A DNA stretch of 64,000 nt from Pseudomonadota bacterium (GCA_023435335.1 JAEYRU010000112.1:16458-80457); one strand, 5' to 3'. Shown: positions 40,092 to 50,974, counted from the stretch's first letter. Notes: generated by a model not told the origin, from the letters alone. Translations and numbers: made by a program.

Positions 40092-42026
40092 TCAGCCCTG
40101 CGGCTGGGGCTCCATGCCGCCTTCCGGCTCGGGGCCCTTCTTCTTGCCGCGCGTGCTGCCGGCCTTGGGCACCGCCGTGCCGCGCGAGGGCGGCGTGTCG
40201 TCGCCCATGTCGCGCGCGGGCTTCTCGCCCTTGATCAGCTGCTTGATCTCATCGCCTGACAGCGTCTCGTATTCGAGCAGGCCCTGAGCGATCGCGATCC
40301 ATTCCTTCTTTTTCTTGGTCAGGATGGAGCGGGCTGTCGCATAGGCCTCCTCGATCAGCCGGCGCACCTCGGCGTCGATGAGTTGCGCCGTCTCCTCGGA
40401 AACATTCTGCTGGCGCGCCACCGAATGGCCAAGGAAGACCTCTTCCTGGTTGTCGCCGTAGGCGACGTGTCCGAGCTTGTCGGAGAAGCCCCAGCGCGTC
40501 ACCATGGCGCGCGCCAGCTTGGTCGCCTGGTCGATGTCGCTCGCCGCGCCCGAGGTGATGTTCTCCTTGCCGAACTTCATCTCCTCGGCCACGCGTCCGC
40601 CCATCATGATGGCCAGCCGCGACACCATGTACTTGTAGCTCATCGAGTAGCGGTCGCCCTCGGGCAACTGCATGACCATGCCCAGCGCACGGCCGCGAGG
40701 GATGATGGTGGCCTTGTGCAGCGGATCCGCCGAGGGGACGTTGAGCGCCAGGATGGCGTGTCCCGCCTCGTGGTAGGCGGTCAGCTCCTTCTCCGCCGGC
40801 GTCATCGCCGACGAGCGGCGCTCCGCGCCCATCATGATCTTGTCCTTGGCATCCTCGAACTCCGCCATGGTGACGAGGCGCTTGTTGCGCCGCGCCGCCA
40901 TCAGCGCCGCCTCGTTGACGAGGTTGGCGAGGTCCGCGCCCGAGAATCCGGGCGTGCCGCGCGCCAGCACCTTGAGGTCGACGTTGGGGGCCAGCGGCAC
41001 GTTGCGCGAATGCACCTTGAGGATTTTCTCGCGGCCGATGATGTCCGGGTTCGGCACGACCACCTGGCGGTCGAAGCGGCCCGGCCGCAGCAGCGCCGGA
41101 TCCAGCACGTCGGGACGGTTGGTCGCCGCGATCAGGATGATGCCTTCGTTCGCCTCGAAGCCGTCCATCTCGACCAGCAGTTGGTTCAGCGTCTGCTCGC
41201 GCTCGTCATTGCCGCCGCCGAGGCCAGCGCCGCGATGGCGGCCGACCGCGTCAATCTCGTCGATGAAGATGATGCAGGGAGCGTTCTTCTTGGCCTGCTC
41301 GAACATGTCGCCCACGCGGCTCGCGCCCACGCCGACGAACATCTCGACGAAGTCCGAGCCGGAGATGGTGAAGAACGGTACGTTCGCCTCGCCCGCCACC
41401 GAGCGCGCCAGCAGCGTCTTGCCGGTTCCGGGAGGGCCTACAAGCAGCACGCCGCGCGGGATCTTGCCGCCGAGCCGCTGGAACTTCTGCGGGTCGCGCA
41501 GGAACTCGACGATCTCCTCGAGGTCCTGCTTTGCTTCGTCAACGCCGGCGACGTCCTGGAAGGTGACGCGCCCATGCGCTTCGGTCAGCAGCTTCGCCTT
41601 CGACTTGCCGAAGCCCATCGCCCGGCCGGAGCCCGACTGCATCTGGCGCATGAAGAATATCCAAACGCCGAGGATGAGGAGCATCGGCAGCCAGGAAATC
41701 AGGTAGCCGAAGATCGAGTTCGAGCCGTCGCTCTCGGGCCGCGCGTTGATGGTAACGTTGCGGTCCTCAAGGCGCTGCACCAGGTTGGTGTCGCCGGGCG
41801 AATAGGTCTGGAAGCCCTGGTTGTTGTCGCTGAACGTCCCGGTGATGCGCTCGCCGGCGATGGTGACGGTACGCACGCGCCCGCTGTCGACCTCGCGCAG
41901 GAAATCCGAGTATGCGATCTCGCGTGACGTGCCGCGCTGCTGCGGCGTCTGGAACAGGTTGAACAGCGCAATCAGGAGCACCGCAATGATGGCCCAGAGC
42001 GCGAGGTTGCGATAATTCGGATTCAT
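40092..42026 (-). CDS. ftsH: ATP-dependent zinc metalloprotease FtsH
   Basis: Inner-membrane AAA+ protease that removes damaged membrane proteins and, in many proteobacteria, RpoH and LpxC. 644 residues: two membrane segments (about 7-24 and 106-127), periplasmic loop between, Walker A GPPGTGKT at 197-204, Walker B IIFIDEID, second region of homology [20 protein letters not shown], zinc motif HEAGH at 419-423, and a Pro/Gly-rich C-terminal tail. Downstream of tilS by 104 bases. Confidence 0.98.
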   Translation of the reverse strand: MNPNYRNLALWAIIAVLLIALFNLFQTPQQRGTSREIAYSDFLREVDSGRVRTVTIAGERITGTFSDNNQGFQTYSPGDTNLVQRLEDRNVTINARPESDGSNSIFGYLISWLPMLLILGVWIFFMRQMQSGSGRAMGFGKSKAKLLTEAHGRVTFQDVAGVDEAKQDLEEIVEFLRDPQKFQRLGGKIPRGVLLVGPPGTGKTLLARSVAGEANVPFFTISGSDFVEMFVGVGASRVGDMFEQAKKNAPCIIFIDEIDAVGRHRGAGLGGGNDEREQTLNQLLVEMDGFEANEGIILIAATNRPDVLDPALLRPGRFDRQVVVPNPDIIGREKILKVHSRNVPLAPNVDLKVLARGTPGFSGADLANLVNEAALMAARRNKRLVTMAEFEDAKDKIMMGAERRSSAMTPAEKELTAYHEAGHAILALNVPSADPLHKATIIPRGRALGMVMQLPEGDRYSMSYKYMVSRLAIMMGGRVAEEMKFGKENITSGAASDIDQATKLARAMVTRWGFSDKLGHVAYGDNQEEVFLGHSVARQQNVSEETAQLIDAEVRRLIEEAYATARSILTKKKKEWIAIAQGLLEYETLSGDEIKQLIKGEKPARDMGDDTPPSRGTAVPKAGSTRGKKKGPEPEGGMEPQPQG

Positions 42027-42130
42027 GCCGTGTCCTGATGGTGGTGGCGGTCCGTTCGGCGGCCGCCGTACCGTTGCCTGCTAACATAGGGAGCGCCCGT
42101 GCCATTGCCAAGCGCGACGCTCCGTCTCGG

Positions 42131-43297
42131 TTAAGCTTCCGGCCGATTGTGGTCTGCCCAAGGCGAAGGCGGTATCTCCGCCGCTCCGAACAGCTCGGCT
42201 GCGGCACGGGCAGGTTCCAGGTCGAAGCTCGGCAGGTAGCGCGCCCAGGGGCCGAGTGTCGGGGCGGGGGGCGCTCCGGCCTCCTTGCCGCGCCGTTCGC
42301 GGCGGATGAGCACCTCGCCGCGCCGGCGGTCCACTAGGCAGCGCGACAACGTCGCGCGGCCCCGGCCCGCAGCCAGCCGGTCGAGCAGCGCCGTCGTCCT
42401 TTCCGCATCCGGCAGATGCTCCCTGCCCCCAACAGCGGCGAGCAGTATCCGCAGTGCGTAGCGCGCCGCGTCGCGGTCGCTTTCCTCGGTAAAGCCTGTG
42501 TCCAGTCTGACCAGTCCGGGCGCGGCGATTTCGGCGTGCGCCCTTATCAAGGCCGCAGCGCGGCGACCCAGCGCCTCGCGCGCCGCCCCGGCAACGGCTG
42601 CCTCGGCGGCCAGTCTCTCGACATCGGCGTCCGATAGCTCGGCGCGCACCCGCGACCGCTCGAAGCGCCGGTCGAGATTGCTCGGATCGTCAATCCAGTC
42701 CTGTCCGGTGCCGGCCAGGAACCGTCGCAATGCTGCGCGCCTCGCGGTTAGAAGGGGCCGCACGAACCAGCAACTCCCCTCAAACAGGGTGGCCGGCGCG
42801 ATGCCCGCCGCACCGCGGCCTTCGCCGCGCAGCCGCCGCATCGCCGCTGTCTCGGCCTGGTCGTCCATTGTGTGTCCGGTAAATACGATGTCCGTGCCCG
42901 CTTGGCGGGCCGCTTCCGACAGCAGGAGGTGCCGCGCCTCGCGCGCCGCGGCGGAAATGCCCGCGACCGGCTTTGCGCCCTCCCACGCCAGGATACGATG
43001 CGCGATCCCGGCCCGTCCGGCGATCGTGCCAACCCGCCGCGCCTCGTCCGCCGACTGCGGCCGCAGCCGGTGATCAACCGTCACCGCCAGCGGCACTGCA
43101 TTTTGTCCGCCCGTGTCGAGATATCTCTTGAGGAGAAGCAGAAGAGCGAGAGAATCGCTGCCGCCCGAAACCGCGACGATGAGACTTTTGCGCGAGGATA
43201 GGTCGATCCCGCCGAACAAGCCGTCGGGGTCGGGGGCCGACATCGCGGCTGTGGGGACCAGCGCCTGGCTTGCCTTGCTTGCGGCCGGGGCGTCCAA
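42131..43297 (-). CDS. tilS: tRNA(Ile)-lysidine synthetase TilS
   Basis: Modifies C34 of the CAU-anticodon tRNA-Ile to lysidine, changing its identity; essential in most bacteria. About 388 residues with the PP-loop SGGSDS at 44-49 (from the TTG start), the TVDHRLRP and TGHTMDDQAETAAMRRLRG blocks. Start uncertain: TTG 43297 lies five bases after the cpoB stop, suggesting coupling; ATG 43243 is the alternative. Neither has a strong ribosome site. Confidence 0.92.
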   Translation of the reverse strand: MDAPAASKASQALVPTAAMSAPDPDGLFGGIDLSSRKSLIVAVSGGSDSLALLLLLKRYLDTGGQNAVPLAVTVDHRLRPQSADEARRVGTIAGRAGIAHRILAWEGAKPVAGISAAAREARHLLLSEAARQAGTDIVFTGHTMDDQAETAAMRRLRGEGRGAAGIAPATLFEGSCWFVRPLLTARRAALRRFLAGTGQDWIDDPSNLDRRFERSRVRAELSDADVERLAAEAAVAGAAREALGRRAAALIRAHAEIAAPGLVRLDTGFTEESDRDAARYALRILLAAVGGREHLPDAERTTALLDRLAAGRGRATLSRCLVDRRRGEVLIRRERRGKEAGAPPAPTLGPWARYLPSFDLEPARAAAELFGAAEIPPSPWADHNRPEA

Positions 43298-43302
43298 TTC
43301 GA

Positions 43303-44316
43303 TCAGCAGGATGCCTTGGCCTGCTCCTGCTTCGCCCGCTCGAGCACCGCCGGAGAGGCCTGCGGGTAGCGCTTGCCCACCTCCGCCAGCGTCGCGCAGG
43401 CGACGTCGCGCTGGTCCATGGCGGCGAGGGAGATTCCGAGCTTCAGCAGCGAATCCGGCGCCTTGCGCGCGTCCGGGAAGTCGCGGTTGGCGGCGAGGAA
43501 TGTTTGCGCCGCCTCACGGTATTTCTGCTGCCCCAGTTGCGCTTCGCCCAGCCAGAAATGCGCGTCGGCCGCGCGCTGATCAGAAGGAAAGCGTGCGATA
43601 TGATCGCTGAAGCCCTCTTCGGCCAGCGCATAGTCGCCCGAAAGCACGAACTCGTAGGAATTGCGGTAGAGCTCCTCGGGATCGTCCGTCGATGGCAGCG
43701 CGGCCACTCGCGTATTGTCAGTCTGGGCCGGGCCGGTCTCGACCCCCGGCAGCCCGCTCTCTCCCTGAACCTGGATGGGATTGCCCTGAGCGTCGAAGGT
43801 AATGCGCCCAAGCGTGCGCGGCGGCTCGCCGAGCCTCGGGGACGTGCTCTGGTCGGGGGCGCGTGCCAGCGAGCCCTCCGGATTGTCGATGATGGTCTCT
43901 ATGCCTTCCGCCTCGCCCCGCTGATTGCGTGCGCCGGAAGGTTCCATCACGCCGTCGCCGCTGCCCTCAAGCTGCTGGAAACGGAACTCGTTGTCCTCCT
44001 GCATCTTGCGCAGCTGGTCCTGCATCTGCAGCACCTGGAAGTTTAGTTCCTCCACCAGCCCGTTGAGCTGGCGCACCTGCTCTTCGAGTTCGACCACGCG
44101 CGGGTCCCCTGCCTGGGCGAATTGCACGAGCGGCTGGGCGACATCGCGCCGCCCCGGCACGCCGATCGCCGGCGCCGGCATCGCATGAGCCCGATATGCA
44201 GGGGCCGGAACCCTGAAAGGCTTCTCCTCGTATGACGCGCGCCCGGCGGCAGCGGCGCTTCCCGCAAGAATGAGCTGCGCCGCAACGGCGCTGCCTAGAA
44301 TAGCCCAGATCTTCAT
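43303..44316 (-). CDS. cpoB: Tol-Pal associated periplasmic coordinator CpoB (YbgF)
   Basis: 337 residues. Signal peptide (to about residue 23), a trimerising coiled coil (VVELEEQVRQLNGLVEELNFQVLQMQDQLRKMQEDNEFRFQQLE, about 75-118), a disordered linker, and C-terminal TPR repeats (ELYRNSYEFVLSGDYALAEEGF, ADAHFWLGEAQLGQQKYREAAQTF). CpoB links peptidoglycan synthesis with Tol-driven outer-membrane constriction. ATG 44316 chosen for the signal peptide and AGGTGGA upstream. 178 bases after pal, 5 before tilS. Confidence 0.93.
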   Translation of the reverse strand: MKIWAILGSAVAAQLILAGSAAAAGRASYEEKPFRVPAPAYRAHAMPAPAIGVPGRRDVAQPLVQFAQAGDPRVVELEEQVRQLNGLVEELNFQVLQMQDQLRKMQEDNEFRFQQLEGSGDGVMEPSGARNQRGEAEGIETIIDNPEGSLARAPDQSTSPRLGEPPRTLGRITFDAQGNPIQVQGESGLPGVETGPAQTDNTRVAALPSTDDPEELYRNSYEFVLSGDYALAEEGFSDHIARFPSDQRAADAHFWLGEAQLGQQKYREAAQTFLAANRDFPDARKAPDSLLKLGISLAAMDQRDVACATLAEVGKRYPQASPAVLERAKQEQAKASC

Positions 44317-44450
44317 TTCCACCTGCCTTGGAAGGCCCCACGACCCGCCGGAACGACCGGCCTCTCTCCAACCGGCCGGACGCCGGCACCCGGTTTCCCT
44401 TCTACCAAGCGCCGCGACTTCGGCCAAATTTTGTTTTGAGAAACGCCAAA

Positions 44451-44466
44451 CGGCCCCGAAGGGCCG
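44451..44466 (-). terminator. Weak hairpin between pal and cpoB
   Basis: CGGCCC / GGGCCG stem with a 4-base loop 28 bases after the pal stop; the minus strand then continues GTTTGGCGTTT, only moderately T-rich. It may attenuate rather than stop transcription into cpoB. Confidence 0.35.
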
Positions 44467-44494
44467 CTGCGTCGTGAGAAATGCGGTGTCTCGG

Positions 44495-45004
44495 TCAGCT
44501 CGAGGGGCCGCCGAGCGCCGTGACCGCGCGCCTGTTCTGCGACCAGCAGGAGATGTCGTCGCAGACTGCGACTGGACGCTCTTTGCCGTAGGAGATCGTG
44601 CGGATGCGCTGCGCGGGAACCCCGCGCGCGACGAGGAAGTCACGCGTCGCCGCCGCGCGGCGGGCGCCAAGCGCGAGGTTGTACTCGCGCGTTCCGCGCT
44701 CGTCGGCATGGCCTTCGATCGTGATCGCGTAGTTCGAGTACTGCATCAGCCACTGCGCCTGGCGCGTCAGCGTCTGCTGGGCGTCGGCGCGGATCGCCGA
44801 GGAATCCGTGTCGAAGAAGATGCGGTCGCCCACATTGACCGTGAAGTCCTGGCTGGACCCGGGAGTTCCGGCGCCGCCTTGGCCGAGGCCCAGTTCGGCC
44901 GCATTGTTCGGCACCTGGTTTCTCGACGCGCAGCCGGACACGGCGAGCACGGCGGCGAGCGCCAGGATGGCCGGAGTTCTGGTCAGTGTCCCGATACGGC
45001 TCAT
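44495..45004 (-). CDS. pal: Peptidoglycan-associated lipoprotein Pal
   Basis: 169-residue outer-membrane lipoprotein. Lipobox LAVSGC with the lipidated Cys at 25; OmpA-like domain with FFDTDSSAIRADAQQTL, the peptidoglycan (diaminopimelate) contact NYAITIEGHADERGTREYNLALGARRA, and the SYGKERP segment. Binds TolB and peptidoglycan and helps constrict the outer membrane at division. 210 bases after tolB, with its own probable promoter and a one-mismatch CtrA-type element at 45063-45077. Confidence 0.97.
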   Translation of the reverse strand: MSRIGTLTRTPAILALAAVLAVSGCASRNQVPNNAAELGLGQGGAGTPGSSQDFTVNVGDRIFFDTDSSAIRADAQQTLTRQAQWLMQYSNYAITIEGHADERGTREYNLALGARRAAATRDFLVARGVPAQRIRTISYGKERPVAVCDDISCWSQNRRAVTALGGPSS

Positions 45005-45214
45005 GGCCGCCTCTCCTTAAAGTTCGAGCTATTGTCTTGAGCAGTCAGTAACCATCTCGCGGTTAACCGGCGCTCAAGGAACAGGGTTAAAAATCTGTGA
45101 ACGTCCCCGGCGCTCCATCATACGAGGCGTGATTCGATCACGCCCCTGCGCCGCCCACGATAGGTCCAAATTGGGCGGAAACGCGGCGCGGCAAGGGCTA
45201 CGAAGCGTCGCAGC

Positions 45215-46528
45215 CTACTCCAGCAGCGGCGACCATGCCGGATCGGATGCGAAGTTCGGCGTGGGGATAGGCTGCTCGTTGCGTCCCGTCAGGTCGATCG
45301 AATAGAGCCGCGGCCCGCCGGAGCCCGCGGCCTCGCGGAAGAACATGATCACCCGGCCGTTAGGCGCCCAGGTCGGCCCCTCCTGCAGGTAACCGCTGCT
45401 GAGGATACGCTCGCCCGACCCGTCCGTGCGCATCACACCGATCTGGAATTCCCCTCCGGTCTGCTTTGTGAAGGCGATCAGGTCCCCGCGCGGCGACCAC
45501 ACCGGCGTCGAATAGGTGCCGTCGCCGAACGAGATGCGCTTCGGGTTCGATCCTTCCGCGCCCATCGTGTAGATCTGCGCCCGGCCGCCGCGATCGGAAG
45601 TGAATACGATCTGGCTGCCGTCTGGCGAATAGGACGGCGACGTGTCGATCGCGTTGGAGTTGGTCAGCCGGGTCGTGTTTTTGCTGCGCAGGTCCATCGC
45701 GAAAAGGTTGGAGTTTCCGTCCTCCCTCAGGAGGCTCATGATCACCTTCTGCCCGTCGGGGGAGAAACGCGGCGCAAACGTCATATTGGGGAAATTGGCG
45801 ACGAGTTCCCGCTGCCCGGTCTCGATCTGCAGCAGATAGACCTGCGGCTGGCCGCGCTCGTACGACATGTATGTGATTTCCTGCCGCGTGGGCGAGAAAC
45901 GCGGCGTCAGCACGATCGAACGGCCGTCGGTCAGGAATCGTTGGTTGGCGCCGTCCTGATCCATGATGGCCAGCCGCTTGACGCGCGAGTCCTTTGGGCC
46001 GGACTCGTCCACATAGACGACGCGGGTGTCGAAGTAGCCCTTCTCGCCGGTCAGCCGCTCATAGATCGAATCGGCGATGATGTGAGCGATGCGCCGCCAG
46101 TTCGCCTTGTTGGCGAAGAACTGCTCGCCGAGCAGCTGCTGCCCCGCGAAAGTGTCCCACAGGCGGAACTCGGCGCGCACCCTCCCGTCGGCTTCGGTGG
46201 TAACGCGGCCGGTGACCAGCGCCTGCGCATTGATGACCGTCCAGTCCGCGAAGCGGGGGGCGACGTCCGGGTTCGAGATCTTCTCAATGAAGGCGCCCTT
46301 GTCGATCGGCGCGAACAGCCCCGAGCGCTTGAGATCGGCGGCGATGACGCCGGCTATTTCCGCCCCCAGCGCATCGCCTGCGAGGAAATCGGTGACCGCC
46401 ACCGGCAGCGGCTCGACGACGCCCCTGTTGACGTCGATCTCGAGCACGGCATGGGCCGGCATCACCGCGACGGCCATGCCGCAGGCCAGAGCGCCGGCAA
46501 GGAAAACGGTCCTGGTGAATTTCTTCAT
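45215..46528 (-). CDS. tolB: Tol-Pal periplasmic protein TolB
   Basis: 437 residues: signal peptide (cleavage AHA, about residue 27), N-terminal TolB domain whose mature start reaches TolA, and a six-bladed beta-propeller with repeats of the type P-x-[FW]-S-P-D-G-x-x-I ([55 protein letters not shown]). Binds Pal. ATG 46528 begins the signal peptide, with AGAGG upstream. 34 bases after tolA. Confidence 0.96.
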   Translation of the reverse strand: MKKFTRTVFLAGALACGMAVAVMPAHAVLEIDVNRGVVEPLPVAVTDFLAGDALGAEIAGVIAADLKRSGLFAPIDKGAFIEKISNPDVAPRFADWTVINAQALVTGRVTTEADGRVRAEFRLWDTFAGQQLLGEQFFANKANWRRIAHIIADSIYERLTGEKGYFDTRVVYVDESGPKDSRVKRLAIMDQDGANQRFLTDGRSIVLTPRFSPTRQEITYMSYERGQPQVYLLQIETGQRELVANFPNMTFAPRFSPDGQKVIMSLLREDGNSNLFAMDLRSKNTTRLTNSNAIDTSPSYSPDGSQIVFTSDRGGRAQIYTMGAEGSNPKRISFGDGTYSTPVWSPRGDLIAFTKQTGGEFQIGVMRTDGSGERILSSGYLQEGPTWAPNGRVIMFFREAAGSGGPRLYSIDLTGRNEQPIPTPNFASDPAWSPLLE

Positions 46529-46562
46529 CGAAAAGAGCCTCTTGATGTTGGGCCGGCGCCCT

Positions 46563-47615
46563 TCAGAACATTTCGCTGGGGTCGAAATGGACGATGACCT
46601 CCGCCCACGCATCGTATTTGTCGGTGGGCAGGTTGTAGGGGGCGCACTGCAGGATGGCACGGCGGGCGGATTCGGCCGCTGCGCGCTCGACGCCGCCCGA
46701 CCCTCCGCCCGATACGATTTCCGGGCGGCCATCGAGCGAGCCGGCACGATCGAGCCGGAACTGCACCGAAACCTTGAGGTTGTCGGCCTCGAGGGCGCCC
46801 GCGGGGATGTTCCAGCAGCGCTGGATCTGGCCGCGCAGGGCGTCCATCTCGCTCTGCGTCAGCTTGGAGCCTTGCGTAGTCCTCTGGCCGCCGAGCGCTG
46901 CCTGCTCGGTCGAGCGCTTCGCCCCTCCACCCGACGCCTCCTCCTTGTTGAGCAGAGCGGCTACCTCGTCCGCGTTGAACTTGGAGTCCTCCGACTTCGG
47001 ACGTTCGGCCTGCTTCTGGGCCGGCTTTGGCGCGTCCTTGCGCTCCGGAGCCTTTGCAGTCTGCGCCTTGGGCGGCTGCGGACGCGCCTGTGGAATCGGC
47101 GCGGTATCGGGCAGCTTCACCGTCTCGGCCTCGGCGTTCTCGGCCACCGCCGTGTCCGTTGCGGGGTCGGGCGCGACCTCCTGCCGGGGCTGCGGCTGCG
47201 GGGTGCGCTCGGTCGCCGGAACCGGCTGCGCTTCCGCATTGGTTTCGGCCTTTGCGGGCTCCTCTGCCGGTTTCTTGGTGGGCTCGGGTGCCGGCGGCGG
47301 CGCATCCGCTGCCTTCACCTCGCGCGGCCGGGCTTCCGGGGTTGGCGCGCTGTTATTGTCGACCGTGTTGTTCCCGACATTGCGCGCATCGGCCACCTGC
47401 TCTGGACGTTTGGTCGGCACCGGCGCGGCGCGCTCGGCAACCGGTGCCTTGCGATCGCCCTGCTGGATCTGCGTGATCGTCTCGATCGGCACGATATCTA
47501 CGGGGAAGGCCTCCACGTCGGCCACCTCCAGCGCGCGCGGCGCCGACAGCGCCAACAGGCCGTAGCCCAGCAGTGCTGCATGGAGTGTAGTCGAGAGGAC
47601 GAGTCCTGCCCGCAT
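46563..47615 (-). CDS. tolA: Tol-Pal energy-transducing protein TolA
   Basis: 350 residues: one N-terminal membrane helix (about 4-25, with the conserved Ser-His pair [10 protein letters not shown] that contacts TolQ/R), a long Pro/Ala/Glu/Lys-rich periplasmic stalk (about 55-220), and a C-terminal TonB-like domain ([29 protein letters not shown]). The stalk is Pro-rich and disordered rather than the long helix of enterobacterial TolA. Six bases after tolR. Confidence 0.9.
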   Translation of the reverse strand: MRAGLVLSTTLHAALLGYGLLALSAPRALEVADVEAFPVDIVPIETITQIQQGDRKAPVAERAAPVPTKRPEQVADARNVGNNTVDNNSAPTPEARPREVKAADAPPPAPEPTKKPAEEPAKAETNAEAQPVPATERTPQPQPRQEVAPDPATDTAVAENAEAETVKLPDTAPIPQARPQPPKAQTAKAPERKDAPKPAQKQAERPKSEDSKFNADEVAALLNKEEASGGGAKRSTEQAALGGQRTTQGSKLTQSEMDALRGQIQRCWNIPAGALEADNLKVSVQFRLDRAGSLDGRPEIVSGGGSGGVERAAAESARRAILQCAPYNLPTDKYDAWAEVIVHFDPSEMF

Positions 47616-47621
47616 CGTGGT

Positions 47622-48077
47622 CTAGTTTTCCTGTTCCTGGAGCGTGACGAGGCCGAGATTGCGGTAGCCCGCCGACGATATGCGCGCCATCACGCGCATC
47701 ACGGTGCCATAGTCCGCCGTCCGGTCGCCACGCACGTAGATGCGCTCGTCATACCCGGTCTGCGCGATCGCCTGCAGCTTCGGCACCACCTCGTCGACCG
47801 GGATCTCGGTCTCCTGCAGGAACACCTGCCCCTTGTCGTTGACGGAAACCGTGATCGGCTGCGTCTCCGAATTCAGCGCTTTGGCCTGCGTCTCGGGCAG
47901 GTCGATCGGCACGCCCACCGTGAGCAGCGGCGCCGCCACCATGAAGATGATGAGCAGCACCAGCATCACGTCGACGAAGGGCGTCACGTTGATCTCGGAC
48001 ATCAGGGCGCTGTGGCGTCCCCGCCGCCTGTGGCCGCGCCCGCCCCTGCCGCCGTCCTGTCCGACCGACATTCCCAT
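47622..48077 (-). CDS. tolR: Tol-Pal proton-channel protein TolR
   Basis: 151 residues of the ExbD/TolR family. Basic Gly/Arg-rich cytosolic N-terminus (20 residues), then INVTPFVDVMLVLLIIFMVAAPLL with the proton-conducting Asp (about 36), and a periplasmic domain ending IYVRGDRTADYGTVMRVMARISSAGY. Forms the motor with TolQ. AAGGAGA seven bases before ATG 48077. Eleven bases after tolQ. Confidence 0.95.
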   Translation of the reverse strand: MGMSVGQDGGRGGRGHRRRGRHSALMSEINVTPFVDVMLVLLIIFMVAAPLLTVGVPIDLPETQAKALNSETQPITVSVNDKGQVFLQETEIPVDEVVPKLQAIAQTGYDERIYVRGDRTADYGTVMRVMARISSAGYRNLGLVTLQEQEN

Positions 48078-48088
48078 CCCGCGTCTCC

Positions 48089-48805
48089 TTACGCCGCCGC
48101 TCGCGGCGCGACCTTCTCATCGATTTGCCGCGACAGTATGGCGGAGAACTCATCGGAGAACCCTTCCATCCGCAGGCCCAGCCGGGCCGCATCCGACGAC
48201 AGCTTGTTGTAGGCGATGACGGCCGGAATGGCCGCCAGCAGTCCCATCGCGGTGGCCAGCAGCGCCTCGGCGATGCCGGGCGCCACCACCGCCAGGTTGG
48301 TCGACTTCGACCCGGCGATTGCCTGGAAGGAGGTCATGATGCCGACCACGGTGCCGAACAGGCCGATGAAGGGGGCCGACGATCCGATGGAGGCGAGGAA
48401 GCCGAGCCGGCCCTCCAGCTTCTCCATCTCGCGCGTCAGCGCCAGGTCCATCGCTTTGTCGATGCGGGTCTGCAGGCCGTGCGGAGACTTCGCGCCTTTC
48501 TCGAAGCTCTTCTTCCATTCGCGCATGGCGGAGACGAAGATCGAGCCCATGCCCACCGTCTTGCGCTCAGCCAGGGTCCTGTAAAGCTCCTCCAGCGACT
48601 GCCCGGACCAGAAGACCTGCTCGAAGCGGTCCAGGGCCGAGCGCATGCGCCGGAACGCGATCGCCTTGTCGATGATGATCGCCCAGGTCCAGACCGAGGC
48701 GGCCAGCAGCCCTATCATGACCAGCTTGACGACCCAGCCGGCTTGCCAGAACAGGGCCCAGATTGAGAGTTCGCCCCCGGGGGCGGCCAATGTCATCGTA
48801 TCCAT
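48089..48805 (-). CDS. tolQ: Tol-Pal proton-channel protein TolQ
   Basis: 238 residues with three membrane helices (about 22-44, 137-160 and 173-196). The conserved GLFGTVVGIMTSFQAIA and APGIAEALLATAMGLLAAIPAVIAYN blocks carry the pore Thr and helix packing residues of the ExbB/TolQ/MotA family. First gene of tolQRAB. The 266-base upstream region contains a near-consensus CtrA element and a GANTC site (49009-49013). Confidence 0.96.
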   Translation of the reverse strand: MDTMTLAAPGGELSIWALFWQAGWVVKLVMIGLLAASVWTWAIIIDKAIAFRRMRSALDRFEQVFWSGQSLEELYRTLAERKTVGMGSIFVSAMREWKKSFEKGAKSPHGLQTRIDKAMDLALTREMEKLEGRLGFLASIGSSAPFIGLFGTVVGIMTSFQAIAGSKSTNLAVVAPGIAEALLATAMGLLAAIPAVIAYNKLSSDAARLGLRMEGFSDEFSAILSRQIDEKVAPRAAA

Positions 48806-49071
48806 GTCGTGTCGGTCCCTGTGAAACCGGGCCAGGCTTGCGGCCGGTCCATGCGCATCATCCTGTCCTGCCCCGCGAAACCGCGAGTTGTGCCCTCAAT
48901 GCGCCGTTCTCGGCCTTGTCCGGGCAAATTTTGGTGAAAGGAAGGCGCGCCGAAACGCGCGATTTTCACCATGATCTTCATGGACTGTTATGGTTAAGGA
49001 TGGGTTAGGAATCGCGTGCGCTAAGCGTTCTGACCTTCACCAGAAGGCTTTTCGGCGCCGTACTTAGCCTT

Positions 49072-49545
49072 CTAGGCGTCGCCGCCGTCCTGCGGCATGA
49101 AGGCTGCGATCCACTCCTTCGGGAAGCGTCGCGGCCTGCCGCCCTCGCCGATGATCGCCGCCTCCACCTTCGCCTCGACCAGGATCTCGTCGCCGCGCCT
49201 GATCCGCTGCGCCATGAAGATGCGCGCACCGGATACCGACTGCGTGCGCGTGTCGATCGTGAGGATATCGTCAATGCGGGCCGGCGCGCGGAAGTCGACC
49301 TCCATGCGCTTTACGACCCAGGCGAGTTGCTCTCCATGCTTGCCCGCCTGCAGTTCGGTGTGATGCACACCGGCAAGGCGCAGGAAGTCCGAGCGCCCCC
49401 GCTCGAAGAATTCGAGATAGCGCGCGTGGTAGACGACGCCGGTGAAGTCGGTGTCCGCGAAATAGACCCGCGCCAGCAGGCGGTGGCCGGTCGGCGTCAG
49501 CTCTCCGGAAAGGCCGGCGCGCGGATTGGCGGCATCCTCCATCAT
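49072..49545 (-). CDS. ybgC: Tol-Pal-associated acyl-CoA thioesterase YbgC
   Basis: 157-residue hot-dog-fold thioesterase. The signature [31 protein letters not shown] with catalytic Asp near residue 31 is diagnostic. Hydrolyses short acyl-CoA or acyl-ACP; its role beside Tol-Pal is not settled. Its ATG overlaps the ruvB stop by four bases (49542-49545), the third such overlap in a row, so its translation is coupled to ruvB and through it to the vapBC insertion. Confidence 0.93.
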   Translation of the reverse strand: MMEDAANPRAGLSGELTPTGHRLLARVYFADTDFTGVVYHARYLEFFERGRSDFLRLAGVHHTELQAGKHGEQLAWVVKRMEVDFRAPARIDDILTIDTRTQSVSGARIFMAQRIRRGDEILVEAKVEAAIIGEGGRPRRFPKEWIAAFMPQDGGDA

Positions 49546-50579
49546 TCTTCCTGGAACAGGTTGATCTGCTGCTGGGCAAGGTCCGCCGGAGCGTCAAGGC
49601 CCATATGGCGCCAGGCGTTCGCCGTAAGCACGCGCCCGCGCGGCGTCCGCTGGATGAAGCCCTGCTGGATGAGGAACGGCTCGATGATGTCCTCGATCGC
49701 GTCGCGCGGTTCGGAAAGCCCGGCCGCGATCGTCTCGATGCCCACGGGGCCGCCGCCGAAATTCTGCGCGATCATGGACAGGTAGCGCCGGTCGAGCTGA
49801 TCGAGCCCCAGCGCATCCACCTCCAGCCGCGACAGCGCCTCGTCGGCTACCGTGCGGTTCACTTCCTGCGCGCCCGCCACCGCCGCGAAGTCGCGCACCC
49901 GCCGCAGCAGCCGCCCGGCGATGCGCGGCGTTCCGCGCGCACGCCGCGCGATCTCGACCGCGCCGTCGTCGGAAAGCGGCATCGACAGGATGCGCGCCCC
50001 GCGCCGCACGATCAGTTCCAGCTCCTCCACCGTGTAGAAATTGAGCCGTATCGGTATGCCGAAGCGGTCACGCAGCGGGTTCGTGATCAACCCAAGCCGC
50101 GTCGTCGCAGCCACGAGGGTGAAGCGGGCGAGGTCGATCTTGACCGAGCGCGCCGCCGGTCCTTCGCCGATGATCAGGTCGAGCTGGAAATCCTCCATCG
50201 CCGGATAGAGGATTTCCTCCACGGCCGGGTTGAGCCGGTGGATCTCGTCGATGAAGAGCACGTCGCGATCTTCGAGGTTGGTGAGCAGCGCGGCAAGGTC
50301 GCCGGCCTTGGCGATCACCGGACCGGAGGTGGAGCGAAAATTGACGCCGAGTTCGCGCGCCATGATCTGAGCAAGCGTGGTCTTGCCCAGACCGGGCGGT
50401 CCGACGAAGAGCACGTGATCGAGCGCCTCGCCGCGCCCCTTGGCTGCCTCCACGAAAACCTTGAGGTTCGCGCGCACCGCCCCCTGGCCGACGAACTCGT
50501 CCAGCGACTGGGGCCGCAGGGTTACGTCGACATCCTCGCCGGACTTTTCCGACGAGATGAGGCGGGGTGCAGTGCTCAT
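49542..50579 (-). CDS. ruvB: Holliday junction DNA helicase RuvB
   Basis: 345-residue AAA+ motor of branch migration with RuvA. Walker A GPPGLGKT at 60-67, Walker [11 protein letters not shown], sensor 1 AATTRLG, the arginine-finger segment and the winged-helix C-terminus ([20 protein letters not shown]) are intact. Its ATG overlaps the vapC stop by four bases (50576-50579); no separate ribosome site can exist outside vapC. In most rhizobia ruvB directly follows ruvA. Confidence 0.97.
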   Translation of the reverse strand: MSTAPRLISSEKSGEDVDVTLRPQSLDEFVGQGAVRANLKVFVEAAKGRGEALDHVLFVGPPGLGKTTLAQIMARELGVNFRSTSGPVIAKAGDLAALLTNLEDRDVLFIDEIHRLNPAVEEILYPAMEDFQLDLIIGEGPAARSVKIDLARFTLVAATTRLGLITNPLRDRFGIPIRLNFYTVEELELIVRRGARILSMPLSDDGAVEIARRARGTPRIAGRLLRRVRDFAAVAGAQEVNRTVADEALSRLEVDALGLDQLDRRYLSMIAQNFGGGPVGIETIAAGLSEPRDAIEDIIEPFLIQQGFIQRTPRGRVLTANAWRHMGLDAPADLAQQQINLFQEE

Positions 50580-50974
50580 GAAAGCAGTTCCATCCGCGGA
50601 ATGGTCCGGGCAGAGCGTTTGTCGAAAGTCACGACTTTCTCACATTTCGCACCTTCGCAAGCCCAAGCGATAAGCGCGTCGGCCACATCGGAAGCCTTGC
50701 AGTCTTCCTTCTCAACCAGCGAGCGCAGCGGGCCATCATGCTCGAAGCGGAATTCATCGGTTGATGTCATGGCTCGCAGAGCTCGCAGGACCTGTGCGTC
50801 GGAGTAGCCGAAACGGCGTCGCAGCAACCAGACGAGTTCGGCAAGTACGACAGAGCCAACAAAGGCGGGGTCACGTGCGGTTCGCTCTTTGAAGAAGCGC
50901 TGCGCGGCTGCCGACTGAACATCGCTGTCGTTGACGAGGAGCCGCAAGAGCACGTTGGTGTCGACTCCGATCAC
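50576..50974 (-). CDS. vapC: PIN-domain toxin VapC
   Basis: 132-residue VapC-type ribonuclease. The acidic site is complete: Asp5 ([10 protein letters not shown]), Glu46 (LAELVWLL), Asp96/Asp99 ([12 protein letters not shown]) and Asp118 (TFDKR). VapC toxins cut tRNA or rRNA and stop growth unless bound by VapB. Start overlaps vapB by four bases (50971-50974); end overlaps ruvB by four. By eye its base composition is less GC-rich than ruvA and ruvB (about 53% in the first 60 bases of its end), consistent with acquisition. Confidence 0.9.
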   Translation of the reverse strand: MIGVDTNVLLRLLVNDSDVQSAAAQRFFKERTARDPAFVGSVVLAELVWLLRRRFGYSDAQVLRALRAMTSTDEFRFEHDGPLRSLVEKEDCKASDVADALIAWACEGAKCEKVVTFDKRSARTIPRMELLS

